From the NCBI GenBank assembly GCA_028829895.1, contig CM054177.1, positions 47,128,164 through 47,192,163 on the forward strand: DNA of 64,000 nt, in the 5' to 3' direction. A program made the position numbers and the translations under genes. The notes under the pieces were generated by a model. That model was not told the origin of the DNA. It made no database searches and was given only the letters and a program-made list of their open reading frames with translations. This stretch comes from Sinotaia quadrata. Its lineage: Eukaryota; Mollusca; Gastropoda; Architaenioglossa; Viviparidae. Below are positions 46,561-58,194 of the stretch, in pieces (position 1 is the stretch's first letter; the number at the start of each line of letters is the position of its first letter).

Positions 46561-49045
46561 AGTTGTTTGTCCACTCTAATGACCTATTTAAGTTGTACGT
46601 GACTGCTGTCACTGATTTTGTGTTTTGTTTTGTTTTATATTTTGCGCACCAGCAACTGACTACGAGGATAAAAATTATATAATAATTAGAAAATAACTCC
46701 CATGTATAGATTTTGTAGTTAGTAATTTCATTAAAAATAATTACTCCCGATCAGATAATTTTCAGCTTACTTATGGGAAGCGCTTCCGGCCTGAGCCGAT
46801 TTCGCACCAAATTACAAATTGCAGCACCTAAATTCAAATTCACCTTTTAAAAAAATTAATAATAATCATTGCTATGACTGGTGTTGATTCAATTTAAATA
46901 ATTTTTAAAATATTCAGAATCTTTGCAAATAGTGCATAGTCCTATCTTGAAAGATTTCACTTACGTGAGAAGAAGCGCATAGTCAGCCATTGTCGAAACA
47001 GGATTTAAACCCATTAAGGATTTTTGCTGATAATGTGATATGGAAGAGCCCGATCCGATCCGATCCTGAGAAATGCGATCCAGGCAAGACAGTTTGATAC
47101 CAGAGTCATAGAGTTATAATAATTATTGATTGCTCAGTGGTCTGATCATAACGCTCACTGGATTAAAACTATAAGCTTACTTAATTATCACTGAAGAATT
47201 GTCCATTAAAAAAAAATTAAAAAAATACTCCCCTCCATTCTCATAGTCTGTCCACCTGCTCTCTCAACACACAAACGCGCATGCTTTAATAAGTTAATTG
47301 GTTGTTATAATTCAAATCGCAAAAAACAACTATAAAATTAGTAAAACAATGATAACAGATATTTTAAGCCTGTATCATGTTTAATATTTCTATTAATATT
47401 ATATTAATATTGTTCTCATAACTAGTAACTACAGTAAATAAAATTAATACTAAAATGTGTACACCCCAATGATAGAAGCTATATATATATTTTTTTTAAT
47501 CAGATTGTATACATCTTGTACAACTAAGAGTGTTTTAACAAATTTCTGCTTTGGTGACATTTTTCATAAGAAGACAAGTGTTACTGTTAGAAGCAGCCAG
47601 AAATTACCTCTCTAGAATTAATGTTCATTAATTTAAGATGGTGACAGAGCTGTCCTTAGCTGTTGAGTGTATTCTATAAATGAACTATGGTTATTTAATA
47701 AAATAGGAAAAGACTAGTTACCTGTGTGTAGCATTAATAGGGCCCACCCTCATATCTTTTAAAAACCTTTATCTTATTTTATTTTTGTTAATATATATTC
47801 CTTATTTAATCGTTATTCATCACGTTAATTTCTTATCATCTCAACTCTTTGTAAAATCATCTTTAATGTTTGTATTGACTTGGTTTTGTTATCGTCAGTT
47901 GTGGGGTTTATGTCAATCACAATGTTTATCATCTAATTCATCTGCAGCTATCATCCATAACATCAAAATGGAGTTGGTTGGGGATGGTTTTAGCTATGCA
48001 AGCATGACATAACCTAATACATGTATATTTATAGAAAAACATACAACTAGACCTTTATTAAGGTTCTTCTTAGGTAATTATACTACATATTTCATTGAAA
48101 TCTTTATAAAAAAAAAAGGGGGGGGGGGAATATATTAACCTTTAGTATCTTACATTTGTAATTCTAAACATATTCTACATACTATTTAATTATTTGCTTT
48201 GGTGAAAAGATTTTATTCAATACAATATTTGTCTCCTACAATATGCACTTTTATTTACTACAGCTAAAATATGTAAATAAAATATAGATTGAGGTCCATT
48301 TAAATGAAAAGTTGGTTCAGCCTGTCTTAAAACAAAGTATGTATTCATTAAAACTTCACATTGACATAACACCTTCTCTTCTAAGTATAGTTTCAGTGCA
48401 GCTTTATATCAATTTACTGTCTTACTAAAGTTTATGTTTCTGGAGGGAAAAGTCAACACAATCTCAAACTATATAATTATAATAAATAAATCACAACACC
48501 TAGGGATGAAAAATCTATAAGTGACAAGTAAATTAAACTATTCTCCTTACATTTTAATTCTGGAAATAAACTCAGTTTCATTGAATGGTAGTTTTATAGC
48601 AAATGCAGTACTATTTAGATCTCAATTCTTACAACTCTTTGTCTTCAAACAGATCCCAGATCTAAAGCTTTCAGTTACTTCACTTAGCTTTTACTCAAAG
48701 CACTGTCACTCGTTACACACTAGGTCATCTTTTTATCCTTTCACCGATGCCGTGTACATGTCAGCCATACTGTCTGAGCTGAGAGGAATTCTAAAACTCT
48801 AAGAGTCAAATGAAATTGAAGAAACTAGAATCTTATATTTCTTTTCCAGTTAAATTAAGGGGGAAAAAATCATAACTTTTTTTCTAGTTGCATGGATTTT
48901 CCCTTCCATAAACAACATTTTTGTTCCAGGACTGCAGAAATAGTAATAAAAATTTTGCAGTTGGTCTGCAACTTAGCAACAGTGATATAAGCTGGGGGGT
49001 GATGGCGGGCGTGGGTGGTGTTGGGATAATGATGACAAAAAATGT
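46561..49045. other. Intergenic between the ZIP and tRNA/TTI2 loci
   Basis: Contains a 27-bp motif GAAGCGCTTCCGGCCTGAGC... at about 46779 shared with 13007, and a poly-G run at 48118. No gene recognised. Confidence 0.5.
49037..49042 (-). terminator. Pol III T6 terminator of tRNA-Lys
   Basis: Six consecutive T on the minus strand just after the tRNA 3' end, sufficient for RNA polymerase III termination. Confidence 0.8.
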
Positions 49046-49118
49046 CGCCCAATGTGGGGCTCGAACCCACGACCCTGGGATTAAGAGTCCCATGCTCTAC
49101 CGACTGAGCTAACCGGGC
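49046..49118 (-). tRNA. tRNA-Lys (anticodon CUU)
   Basis: On the minus strand it folds as a standard 73-nt cloverleaf: 7-bp acceptor stem GCCCGGT/ATTGGGC with two G-U type pairs and discriminator G; D arm TAGCTCAGTCGGTAGAGCA (box A); anticodon stem TGGGA/TCCCA around loop CTCTTAA with anticodon CTT (plus-strand 49083-49085); T arm GTGGGTTCGAGCCCCAC (box B). No intron and no encoded CCA. A run of six T (49037-49042 as A on +) three bases past the end is a normal Pol III terminator. It stands alone, about 440 bp from and divergent to TTI2. Confidence 0.97.
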
Positions 49119-49560
49119 ATTCGATAGTAGGTCTCTAAAATAGCTATATAAATAAAATAACTGCTTTTATTTTATTTTTTTTTCCAATAATTTCTTTTCT
49201 CATACTCATGATAATTACAATGGATATCTTTTCATGTTGTCGGTCTTGGTTTCTCCTTGTAAATTCCTATTCTCACTTTATTCTACAGAGGGCATTCTAC
49301 TTATTATAGAGGAGGTGGGTAGTTCTATGTAATGCTTGTGGCGGCTGTTTTGCTTTTGTTTGATTTTTAAGTCGCTGCCTAAAATGTTTAAGAGAAGGTC
49401 TCGTGTGTTTGTTTCTATAAGGAAATTGATGAGTGCTTTTTGGATTAAGAAAACTTTGTGGCTGTGGATAAAATTGTGTTGTGTGGAGAGCGGGACTTGT
49501 AACAGATTTGTCAGTAGTCTTAGCTCTACTAAACAATTTTAAGGGAGGTAATACTTCAAC

Positions 49561-51024
49561 ATGGCGTCTAATAACACACTCTCTATTGATATGTCACATT
49601 TAAACAACAGTGCATTCAGTTTGCTTGATTTGATGGAAAAGTTACAGGGAAGTCGATGCCCCCAAAGAAAGACTGAGCTTCTTAAACTGAGCGTGCCAGG
49701 CGTGAGAAATATTAATGGCGATATACTGCGTACTTCTATGCAATCGCCACAACTTTCTTGTCTATTTGACCAGATTATTGAACTTGCTATTCCTCCAGAA
49801 TTCACAAATCGAGAGTACTTTACTTATGAAAAAGACGATTTCTCTTGTATTTGTAGTAGAACAGAGGTAGTTCTTAATTTTCTTTGCGCTTATTTTGATG
49901 CATGCTGTAAAAATACTGTTTCTGAAACAAAATCTATAGACAACTGTGTTCCGAAATTGTTAGTAGTGATTTCGTCAAACATACGAAGCAACCTTTGGTC
50001 GACAGACATTATTCATCAATTAAATCTCCTCGTGCTTAACCATTTGAGGATTCTTTATAAAGTAGATTCTTTGTCAGATCTTTTGCTGATGGATATTAAA
50101 AGTTCCGACAAAGCAATTTCAACACCGTCCAGTAATCTGATCGGCCGCTATCTGATGAGTGTCAAATCCAGACTAACCAAAGACAACTGGCAGAAAAACC
50201 CAACTTTCTTAGAATCGTTTGTCTGGATGTTAACTCAGATGATAAAATTTCCACACTTGAGTGAGTACCTAGATTTTGTTCTATCACCGTCTTTAAACTT
50301 TATTGATAGTCACGATGTCACGCATAAGGTTTTTGGAATTCAGTGCTTGCACCACATAGCTTGTAATGTTTCTGGCGAAGAGCTCAGGTGGTACGGTAGA
50401 GCAGATGTAGTGTATGCAGCTTTGAAACAGCAGATTTATTCTCGTGATCCATCTGTTCTTCAGTGTCTGCACCCGGCCTTACTAACGGTTTTACCGATTG
50501 TTGACAAAGATCCTTTGAAACATTCATCTGTATGCAGTTCTAAAGAAATTGATAGAGTACTTTCAGTCATTATCACAAATGCAGAAACAGAAAATGGAAT
50601 TGTACTTCGGAGGCTTTATTCACAGAGCATTGCCGATTTTGTAGACATCTTAGGTATACAAGTTGTTCGTCACCTGGGCAAACTTTTGCACCTGGTGTCT
50701 GACTACCTTGAAGTTTATGATGGCCCCGAGGAAACATCAAGGTTAAACACACTGAGGATTCTTAAATCACTTTTTAAAAATGCATGGCCTCGTATTCCCA
50801 GCCATGCAGATTGTATTCTCAAAACCTTGTTAAAACTTTTACAAGATGTGGTATGTGACCAAACCATGACGACTGACACAGTGAAAAACAAACTAAAGAA
50901 AGATGCTATTGAATGTTTAGTTTTATTCAAGGAATTGTGCCCTTTGGCAGCATCATGTATGCAGGAAGTCTGCAGAACTGAAGAACTTTCTGATATGGTG
51001 GATGTTCTCAAAGAGTTTACTTAG
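49561..51024 (+). CDS. TTI2: TELO2-interacting protein 2 (TTI2), intronless, 487 aa
   Basis: Subunit of the TTT complex (TELO2-TTI1-TTI2), which works with HSP90 and R2TP to fold and stabilise PI3K-like kinases (mTOR, ATM, ATR, DNA-PK, SMG1). Seen: an all-helical HEAT-like protein without catalytic motifs. The most family-like stretch is 210-315: a Trp followed by KNPTFLESFVWML, PHLSEYLDFVLSPSL, HDVTHKVFGIQCLHHI, then an ADVVYAALKQQIYS helix, which fits the conserved TTI2 core as I remember it. Length is close to vertebrate TTI2 (about 500 aa). The start has A at -3 and G at +4. Single exon, stop TAG at 51022-51024; AATAAA at 51446-51451 is a candidate poly(A) signal. Named by recognition of the core; a profile search would confirm. 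Confidence 0.85.
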   Translation: MASNNTLSIDMSHLNNSAFSLLDLMEKLQGSRCPQRKTELLKLSVPGVRNINGDILRTSMQSPQLSCLFDQIIELAIPPEFTNREYFTYEKDDFSCICSRTEVVLNFLCAYFDACCKNTVSETKSIDNCVPKLLVVISSNIRSNLWSTDIIHQLNLLVLNHLRILYKVDSLSDLLLMDIKSSDKAISTPSSNLIGRYLMSVKSRLTKDNWQKNPTFLESFVWMLTQMIKFPHLSEYLDFVLSPSLNFIDSHDVTHKVFGIQCLHHIACNVSGEELRWYGRADVVYAALKQQIYSRDPSVLQCLHPALLTVLPIVDKDPLKHSSVCSSKEIDRVLSVIITNAETENGIVLRRLYSQSIADFVDILGIQVVRHLGKLLHLVSDYLEVYDGPEETSRLNTLRILKSLFKNAWPRIPSHADCILKTLLKLLQDVVCDQTMTTDTVKNKLKKDAIECLVLFKELCPLAASCMQEVCRTEELSDMVDVLKEFT

Positions 51025-53103
51025 ATAATTATATAGATACTGATATATGAACAACAGTTTTATGTTAGAAATAATACTATCTTTATCTATTGTACTTATG
51101 TTAACTTGTACAAAGTAAACTTTTCAATTCATAAAACATTCTTAATCAATATTTTATTAGGAGACAGTTTGTTCTTAGCTTTCCGGTTATTCATGAAAAC
51201 TTTGATTTTATGTGCCTCTAATACTGTCATAGGAGTAAAATCTTCAGTTGTTCTCAAAATACGATAGCATGAATTTTTTATTTATTTATTTTTGAATGAG
51301 AAAACATGATGTTTGATAAACTAACAATTGCATTATTGTGCCAGAATACACTTATTCAGTATATGTAAATTTAAGCTATACACATACACACCCATATAAT
51401 TGCACTGAGTTTGTCATTTAAAAATAATAATATTAATAGTGGTACAATAAAATGCCTAATTTTAATTTTTTTAAACTTCACCCTACGTCTTAACAGTAAT
51501 TGATTAATAATATTATTAAGGAACAGAAGTGACTTGAACACTACCTGAAATGTGTGTCTAGACTCTTTGCACTTATGACAACATGAAAAGAAAAAAGCAT
51601 TAACGCAAAAACATTACACTTAGAATATGTGAAAAAACAATTATAAATGAGTTCATAAATATTCAATATTTAAATACAAACATATTGCTGAATTATTTAG
51701 TAATTTAAATGAATTGATTTTTACTTTCCGACTTTTATAATATTCTAATTCTATCTTTAAAAATTATTGGGTAGGTTGTTGTTTTGTTGTAATAATATAG
51801 TGCATTTCTTTTTTTTTTTTTAAAAACATTTTATCATGTCTTAGGGCCCCAACATTTTCCCAGTATTACTTCCATAACTTTATGTAATGCTTTTAATACC
51901 AGGTCTGTAATTACATTATTATACAGAGTGCAGTTAGTAAAATATTCTGACTGGAAACAATTTTGTTCTTAATCAGTCCTTATATGTTCAGATGGTAGGA
52001 GTATAATCAAAAGAGTATCTTCACTTGATATTGAGTGACTATTGTCTTTTGCATTGGGGTATAGTTGGTTTACAGCTCCCACATTGAGATGTGCCTTATT
52101 TGATGTCATAATTCTGAAGGACAATAATTAGATTTGGGGAAGTTAATATTACTTTGAGTTTGAAAGCAGTTTGGAAAATTTCACTTGTTTATTATTTCTT
52201 GTGTCATTGACTAGCAAATTACTTCTTAATTACATATATTAATATAGGCCTAATAAGTAATAAACTTTTTTGTCTAGTCTTCAAGGTAACCTTTGAGTGT
52301 TCATCTTTGTTAGACAATAATTATCTCCCATTAATACTTAGACCCATTTATTTTTATATCTGTAAGCCATGATCATTGTTGAGTGTATTACAACTCACGT
52401 GGGATACCAGTATTAAATTGTATGAGATAAAACATATGCAAGATATTTATTTAACATGGAGTGTATTTGATTGGCTTTATTGTAATATTATTTCTTGTGC
52501 TTTTTGGTTTGACTATGAGTAGCAGATGAATTTTTAATCATATTGTACAAATGTTTTTTATAAATCTTCTTAGTTACTTTTAAGAGTCAACTGTCATATG
52601 TAAAACTTTTTACTTTATTATTGAGCATAAGGATAGCAAATTGGCCATTATCTGATAGCAATTACAATCTGGATGTTTAATGGCTATAAAAGTTTTTCAG
52701 TGGTTAAAAGTAGTTCCTATGTTATTTTGAGACAGGATTGTTTTCAGACGAATACATTGATTGAATTTGGGTTTGTTTGTTTTTTTCACATTAGAAACCC
52801 TTTTTTCCTTCTCAGCTATCATATGCCTTTTACTATATTTTGCATCCCATGCTATTTTGTAGTAACAATATAGTGACCCTCCTCAAAAAAACCCAAAATA
52901 ATCATGCTAGTCTCGATTGGGGGCACACTGTATAATTCTAACCTTCTCACTATTTTTCAGATGATTTTTATATTTTACTATCAATATTTTATCTATAAAA
53001 TTAATATGCCAAAGTTGCATTGTGTTTTGTTAATAACTAATAAAGTTATATAGCTTTTTAAAGTTTTGTATGGTTTCTAAACTTTCTTTTATATATATAT
53101 ATG

Positions 53104-53104
<1 letters not shown>
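51025..53104. other. TTI2 3' flank, noncoding
   Basis: 3' UTR to about 51.47 kb; beyond that AT-rich DNA without recognisable features. Confidence 0.5.

Positions 53105-53181
<77 letters not shown>
53105..53181 (+). repeat. (TG)n microsatellite
   Basis: About 37 pure TG units preceded by a short TA tract. Confidence 0.98.
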
Positions 53182-53183
<2 letters not shown>

Positions 53184-53699
53184 ATAAAAAGAAAAAATAA
53201 TATTTTAGGCATTAAATATTGAAAGAATCATGATAATATAATTTGGCAACCCTTGCATAATTTCATTGTGACACTAAGCATGTGGTTTGAATAGATGACA
53301 TAAATAATTGAAAATAAGTTATCTATATGATGGTAAAACATTTTTACTGCCTTATATCTGTAATATTTTGCAGGACATCATTGTTATACATAGTGTAATT
53401 TATTATAAATATAATACTTATTTTCATTACAGTTTTCAAGCTAACATATTTTCCTGCCAATAAATGTCATGACAAAATTTAACCAGAAAACAGACCATTT
53501 CTGCATATTATATTGCTATCTCTTGTTTAGGTGGCCATTGTTCTTTCGAAAATTACTTACTGAATGTACACTAATGCTAAAAGCTCATCGGAAACAAATA
53601 AATAATAATAGTAAATTTACTTCTCGATCTGTCATTGCATATATGCTATACTGTAACATATTTGTGCATGTGCTTAGCTATAATTTACTATAGCATAGT

Positions 53700-53995
53700 A
53701 AAATATGGACATATAGTGTATTTGCTGCTCTTCATTGTCTAACAATGTACATGCTAGTAGCTTAAACTTGTACAGTCATTGCATTTAATATATTTACCAC
53801 CACTCTGTATAGTCTAGCAGTGAACTTATAACATATTCTTGTACAGTCATTGCTTATGGTGAATTTGGTTCTCTCTATATCTAGCAATGTACTTGTAGCA
53901 TATTCTTGTACAGTCATTGCATGTGATGAATTTGCACACTGTATGGTTTAGCAGTTTACTTGTAACATATACTTTTACATATTTACTTGTGATGA
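53700..53995 (+). repeat. Degenerate ~67-bp array leading into the hairpin
   Basis: Units carry CTTGTACAGTCATTGCATGT, GATGAATTTGC, CTAGCAGTGAACTTGTAACA; about four copies. Confidence 0.85.
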
Positions 53996-54069
53996 ATTTG
54001 CCACTATTTATGAGCAAATTCTATATCTATAATATTAGATATAGAATTTGCTCATAAATAGTGGCAAAT
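53996..54069. repeat. Perfect inverted repeat, 34-bp arms, 6-bp spacer
   Basis: Left arm 53996-54029, spacer TAATAT 54030-54035, right arm 54036-54069; every base pairs. The left arm begins with ATTTGCCAC, continuous with the preceding array units (GATGAATTTGC). Confidence 0.98.
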
Positions 54070-56289
54070 ATGTGTAATATATTATATACATCGCATGCAA
54101 TGAACTTTTTTAGGTGCTGTAGCGGGCCTTAGTATGACAAGGAGTTTGCTTCTTCACTGCCAAATGGACTCGGCTCATAACGCGTAACCTTCTCTTACTT
54201 ACACTCGGCACGCTTGAATCATGGCACCGACCAATGTTTGTTTGACTTGATTAGAAGAGGGGTCTCTCCCAAGAGTACCTACTTATAATAATTATTAGAC
54301 CTAAAGCTGTCTTTACTATGCCAACATGGCTACATCGTACATCATCGTATACCGAGATAGATAAAAATCTAGTTACCTTTTATTAACTTCTAACAATGTG
54401 GTGAGCAAATTACGTTACAACTTTAATTCAAGAAAATATATTCCATTACATCAAATAAGCAATATATGAATATTGTGTCATTCACAAGCTTGTGTTCAGC
54501 AATAATATTTTTAGTTTTCGAAGCCATTATTATTTCTCGCCCATGTTTCCCAATAATGGTCTGGCCAATTTCGTGCCGTTCCTGTAAACGTGTAATTTAC
54601 AAACGCAACGGATTCACGTGTTCCTTTTCACTCGCAAGTTTTAATAATTTAGTATTGAACTTTACTATCGGCTTAATCACTTACATTCAGCCATCAAAAT
54701 CAATCGATACACTAAGTAAAGATTGCACACACACCTTTATTTTCCATCTCAAGCTGTTGTCCTTGTTTTTTTTTGGTTTTTTTACTTTTTGAACATTTCT
54801 ATCATTAGCGCTTTTCAGTTTTACTTCATTTAGGTAGAAATATATTTATTACTTTTGTCAAAGTCGGTGTGTTGTTTTAATTGAGGCCACATTTTGTGCT
54901 ATGTGCTTTGTTAGCACATTTGTATAGGCGATGTGTGGTCCTGTAGGTCGTTAGACTTTGGATGAGGTAAATACAGCAACGAAATTAATTTTGCCAAATA
55001 AATATAATTTATTTGAATAGAACTCATTTCTGCCCTCAAGGTTGCATTATGTATGGGGTTGGTATTTTTGTCGGTATAATTGTATCCCTTCAGATTTTAG
55101 AATTTAAGTCAACATAGAAGCATTCTGTTTAGTACCATGCTGTGAGTGAAAGATCAATTTTCACAAAAGCTCTTCGGAGCTTTTCGGGGTCTTTCGTCTT
55201 AGGATGTTCTAGGACCTCTAGACTTGGCTCCCCACCCACTCACCCAACTTCATTTTGGGGTACCGGCCACACCAAATTTACCTAGCGATAATATTTTTTT
55301 TTCTGATTATTAGTGCAATTTTAATCTTCAAGGGAAACTACTCTTCTCGTACCCACTATCATAAATTTAAATATTTAATAATAATCAGGTGAAATATTTG
55401 ATTCAGATTAACAGTTATATTTTTTAATGTATCAGAAGAAAGCATTCATTTACTTTTCAATAAAGCTGATTGTATATATGTGTTTAGGGGGAGGGGGGAA
55501 TACTCAATCAGAAATACAATTGGGCTCCTTTTATACTAATTAGGCCTATATATGAACATGGGGGAGGGGGGTGCGTGTGTGGTGTATAAATGACACTGAC
55601 AAAGTATGTTTTAGTTTTCTGGAGAGTTTGTTTTTCTTTACACACAAATGCACTTAATACACAAAACTCATTTTTTATTTTATATTTTAACTTTCTCTTT
55701 AGCTTTCAGCATTTAAAAGTAAGGCTTAGATTTTCACATTTGTAAGCCTCTGCGCAATTTACTTAATCTTTAAGTAATTAAATTAGTGTACTAACTAAAA
55801 ATGGTCAATTACCCCCAACCCTCAAAAATTGTCACCATGAAGTAAACTCACAATTTGTTATGACAACTTACTAGCAACAAAAAAAATGCCAATGGAGCAC
55901 TCAGAGAATGTCTTATGATGAAATGGTTCACGAAAGCTCCTGTGGTGACGTTAAATTGTTATTATAACCACCACCAACAAATGGTGTTTGTGTCTGGAAG
56001 AAAATGAAATGAAAAGCTGCTAGAAATGGTTCCTGCGTTTCTCTTACTGTTGCTGCCCATTGGTGTGCAAAATATGAACCTACCTTATCACAGTAACATA
56101 CATTTATAAATGAACTTCTCCTTAATCTAAATTTACTAATGATGCCTGCAACACAACACATAAAATCATCTTTCTCAATTAACTTGCATCCTCTCAACAA
56201 ATTCCACTCTTCTTTTTAAGAACTTTTAAATGTCTCCAAAATACAATTTCTATTTACCAAAGCAAGTAAAAGTATCAGGGAATTTGAAC
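54070..56289. other. Intergenic
   Basis: A less AT-rich patch at 54110-54260, a short TTCG hairpin at 55165, and G-rich runs near 55490 and 55560. ORFs at 54466-54792 and 55928-56200 have no recognised product. Confidence 0.5.
55165..55184. repeat. Short hairpin with TTCG loop
   Basis: AAAAGCTC-TTCG-GAGCTTTT, a perfect 8-bp stem closed by c(UUCG)g if transcribed. Confidence 0.7.
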
Positions 56290-56999
56290 ATCAGAGTGGC
56301 TAATAGAATATGTATATGTTAATTTGACTGCTGATGTGTATGCTATAATAAACTGAATAAGTGACAAATGATCAAACATTGTTTATGAAGTGATGTAAAT
56401 GTCAACACTCTTATGATTATATTCATATATTGTATATTTGATTTTTTTGTTAAATTTATTAACCTTCTAGCACAGGGGCGGGCAAACTCTGGCCCGCGGG
56501 CCAAACCTGGCCCGCGAAGCATTTTTTGTTGGCCCGCCAAGCTATTCACAGTTAACATTGCTTTTGGCCCGCAAAACAAAAGTCACTTAAACAATTGGGC
56601 ATTGTTATACGCTGTCAAACAGCCAAGGCTAAACTAGTCTAAAGACTACATGTAATTTTAACAGTTTGAATTACTCACACAGAATCTTGTGCACATGTAC
56701 AATTTATGCCTGCGGTTATATATATTACACTAGCATTTCTTTATAGTTCGTTGACTTTTGAACTCTCCTAGGCCTAGGATAGATCTACAATAATAATGTA
56801 TGTCAGCATCTGTACTCTGCCTCATTTGTGACCTGACCTTCACCGCTACAATTGGTGAGAGGAAGGGGGGCTAGAGGTGAACAGAGGTGTGCGAATTTGA
56901 AACTCGCAGTCTTCTGCCATCACAACTGAACTGGTTGTTGCATTTCTGCTATTTCTTTGCCATTATTCCCCCATCCCCACAATCATGTCTGCAACCCCA

Positions 57000-57340
57000 G
57001 CATCCTAAAAAATTTAAAGTGGATATGGAAAGTCGGACATTTAACTCTGAGTGGACTAGAAGTACTTTTTCATAGAACGATTTGGACAAGCTCATTGTCT
57101 GATCTGTTTGAAAACTGTTGCTGTCTTCAAAGAGTTTAATGTGCGCTGTCACTGGGAAACAGTACACTTAACTTCGAAATTTGGTTTAATGTCTGCCTGA
57201 GAAAAAGACTACTATTGCTAAACTCACAGGCAATATAGAGAAAAGCAGTTTGATGTTTCATAAGCAAACATCTGTGCATGAAAAAGTGACAGGTGCCAGT
57301 TATGAAGTTTCACTACTCCTTGCTCAAAGAATGAGTTAAA
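57000..57340 (+). pseudogene. hAT transposase N-terminal part (zinc-finger domain), broken
   Basis: Reads HPKKFKVDMESRTF, an aligned FNSEW block, then after stops and shifts FKEFNVRCHWETVH and SYEVSLLLAQRM. These are the pieces of the N-terminal zinc-finger and adjacent segment of GTF2IRD2/Charlie-type hAT transposases. Stops at several points make it non-coding. Confidence 0.75.
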
Positions 57341-57377
57341 AGCAAAGTTCCGCACTTCTTCTCCTCTTTCTTTTTTT

Positions 57378-57623
57378 CGTGATGTCATCCTACCATCAGG
57401 CAAGTTTCCACATTTTATTAAACATGCTCAGCGCATTGTAGCTATGTTCGGAAGCACATTTTGCTCTGAACAACTGTTCTCAAAGACGAAATATACAAAG
57501 AGTCGCCTTCGCTCTCAACTCTCTGACCGTCATCTAAATGACATTCTTCGCTTGTCAACCTCATCAGTTCAGCCAGATATTGAATCACTTATTTATTGTA
57601 AGCAACACCATCCATCTCATTAA
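57378..57623 (+). pseudogene. hAT transposase C-terminal dimerisation domain remnant
   Basis: An open frame of 81 codons reading RDVILPSGKFPHFIKHAQ... MFGSTFCSEQLFSKTKYTKS ... LRSQLSDRHLNDILRL, ending at TAA 57621-57623. The F-GST-CSE-LFS-K---K-R--L pattern is the hAT C-terminal (dimerisation) domain. It follows the N-terminal remnant directly; roughly 350 residues of the catalytic region are absent. Confidence 0.85.
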
Positions 57624-58194
57624 TCTTTCATTGAAACAGAATTAGTTTTTTAAAATTACTTTTGTTCTCATTTTATATTCTGAACTTGCTGGACTTGTGA
57701 TATTTGGTCGTCTATCCGGCCCGCGAACTGTTCCAACAGTTTTATCTGGCCCGCGGTCTCAAAAGTTTGCCCGCCCCTGTTCTAGCACATATATCAAAAC
57801 CATTTGCTGGAGTGACAGTGGGTGGATGGGGGCTCATTAAATATGATTGAAAATGGATTTGTTACTCCCTTAGCAAGACGTTTCTACCTACGAAAATATT
57901 GTGATGAAGGGAGAAGACTTTAACTACACCCATATAATCCGCCAAGTGAGAGACGAGTTGTGTCCCCTGGGGAATTATTAATAAGATAAATTATCTCCAT
58001 CACTTGTAATTAGTTATGGATGATTAATAATAATAACCATAACTAGTAACAAAGAGGTGCTTCATCATAGACACACTCACAAAAAACAGCACATAAACAC
58101 AATATTCACATACATACAAACACGCGCGAGCATGAGACTACATCAAAAAGTAATCAAACATCAGTTCTATATCTCTCGGATTACTCTAATGATG

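Larger units (their letters stand above)
56473..57779 (+). mobile_element. Non-autonomous hAT (Charlie/GTF2IRD2-like) DNA transposon, 1307 bp, complete ends
   Basis: Ends are perfect 16-bp inverted repeats (CAGGGGCGGGCAAACT / AGTTTGCCCGCCCCTG), flanked by identical 8-bp target duplications TTCTAGCA at 56465-56472 and 57780-57787, the hAT hallmark. The subterminal DNA is full of GGCCCGC motifs, probable transposase sites. Inside are only the two ends of a transposase reading frame, with the catalytic middle missing. It inserted into an older interspersed repeat whose halves continue on both sides. Confidence 0.93.
56290..58055 (-). repeat. Interspersed repeat family 1, copy split by the hAT insertion
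   Basis: 56290-56472 and 57788-58055 are two consecutive parts of the family on the minus strand (GGTTAATAAATTTAAC side and CATCCATAACTAATTACAAG side). They are separated by the hAT element and its 8-bp target duplication. This orders the events: repeat first, hAT second. Confidence 0.75.

Noticed and set aside
54466..54792. 108-codon hydrophobic ORF
   Set aside because: No domain recognised, no promoter or splice evidence; composition follows local AT-rich DNA.
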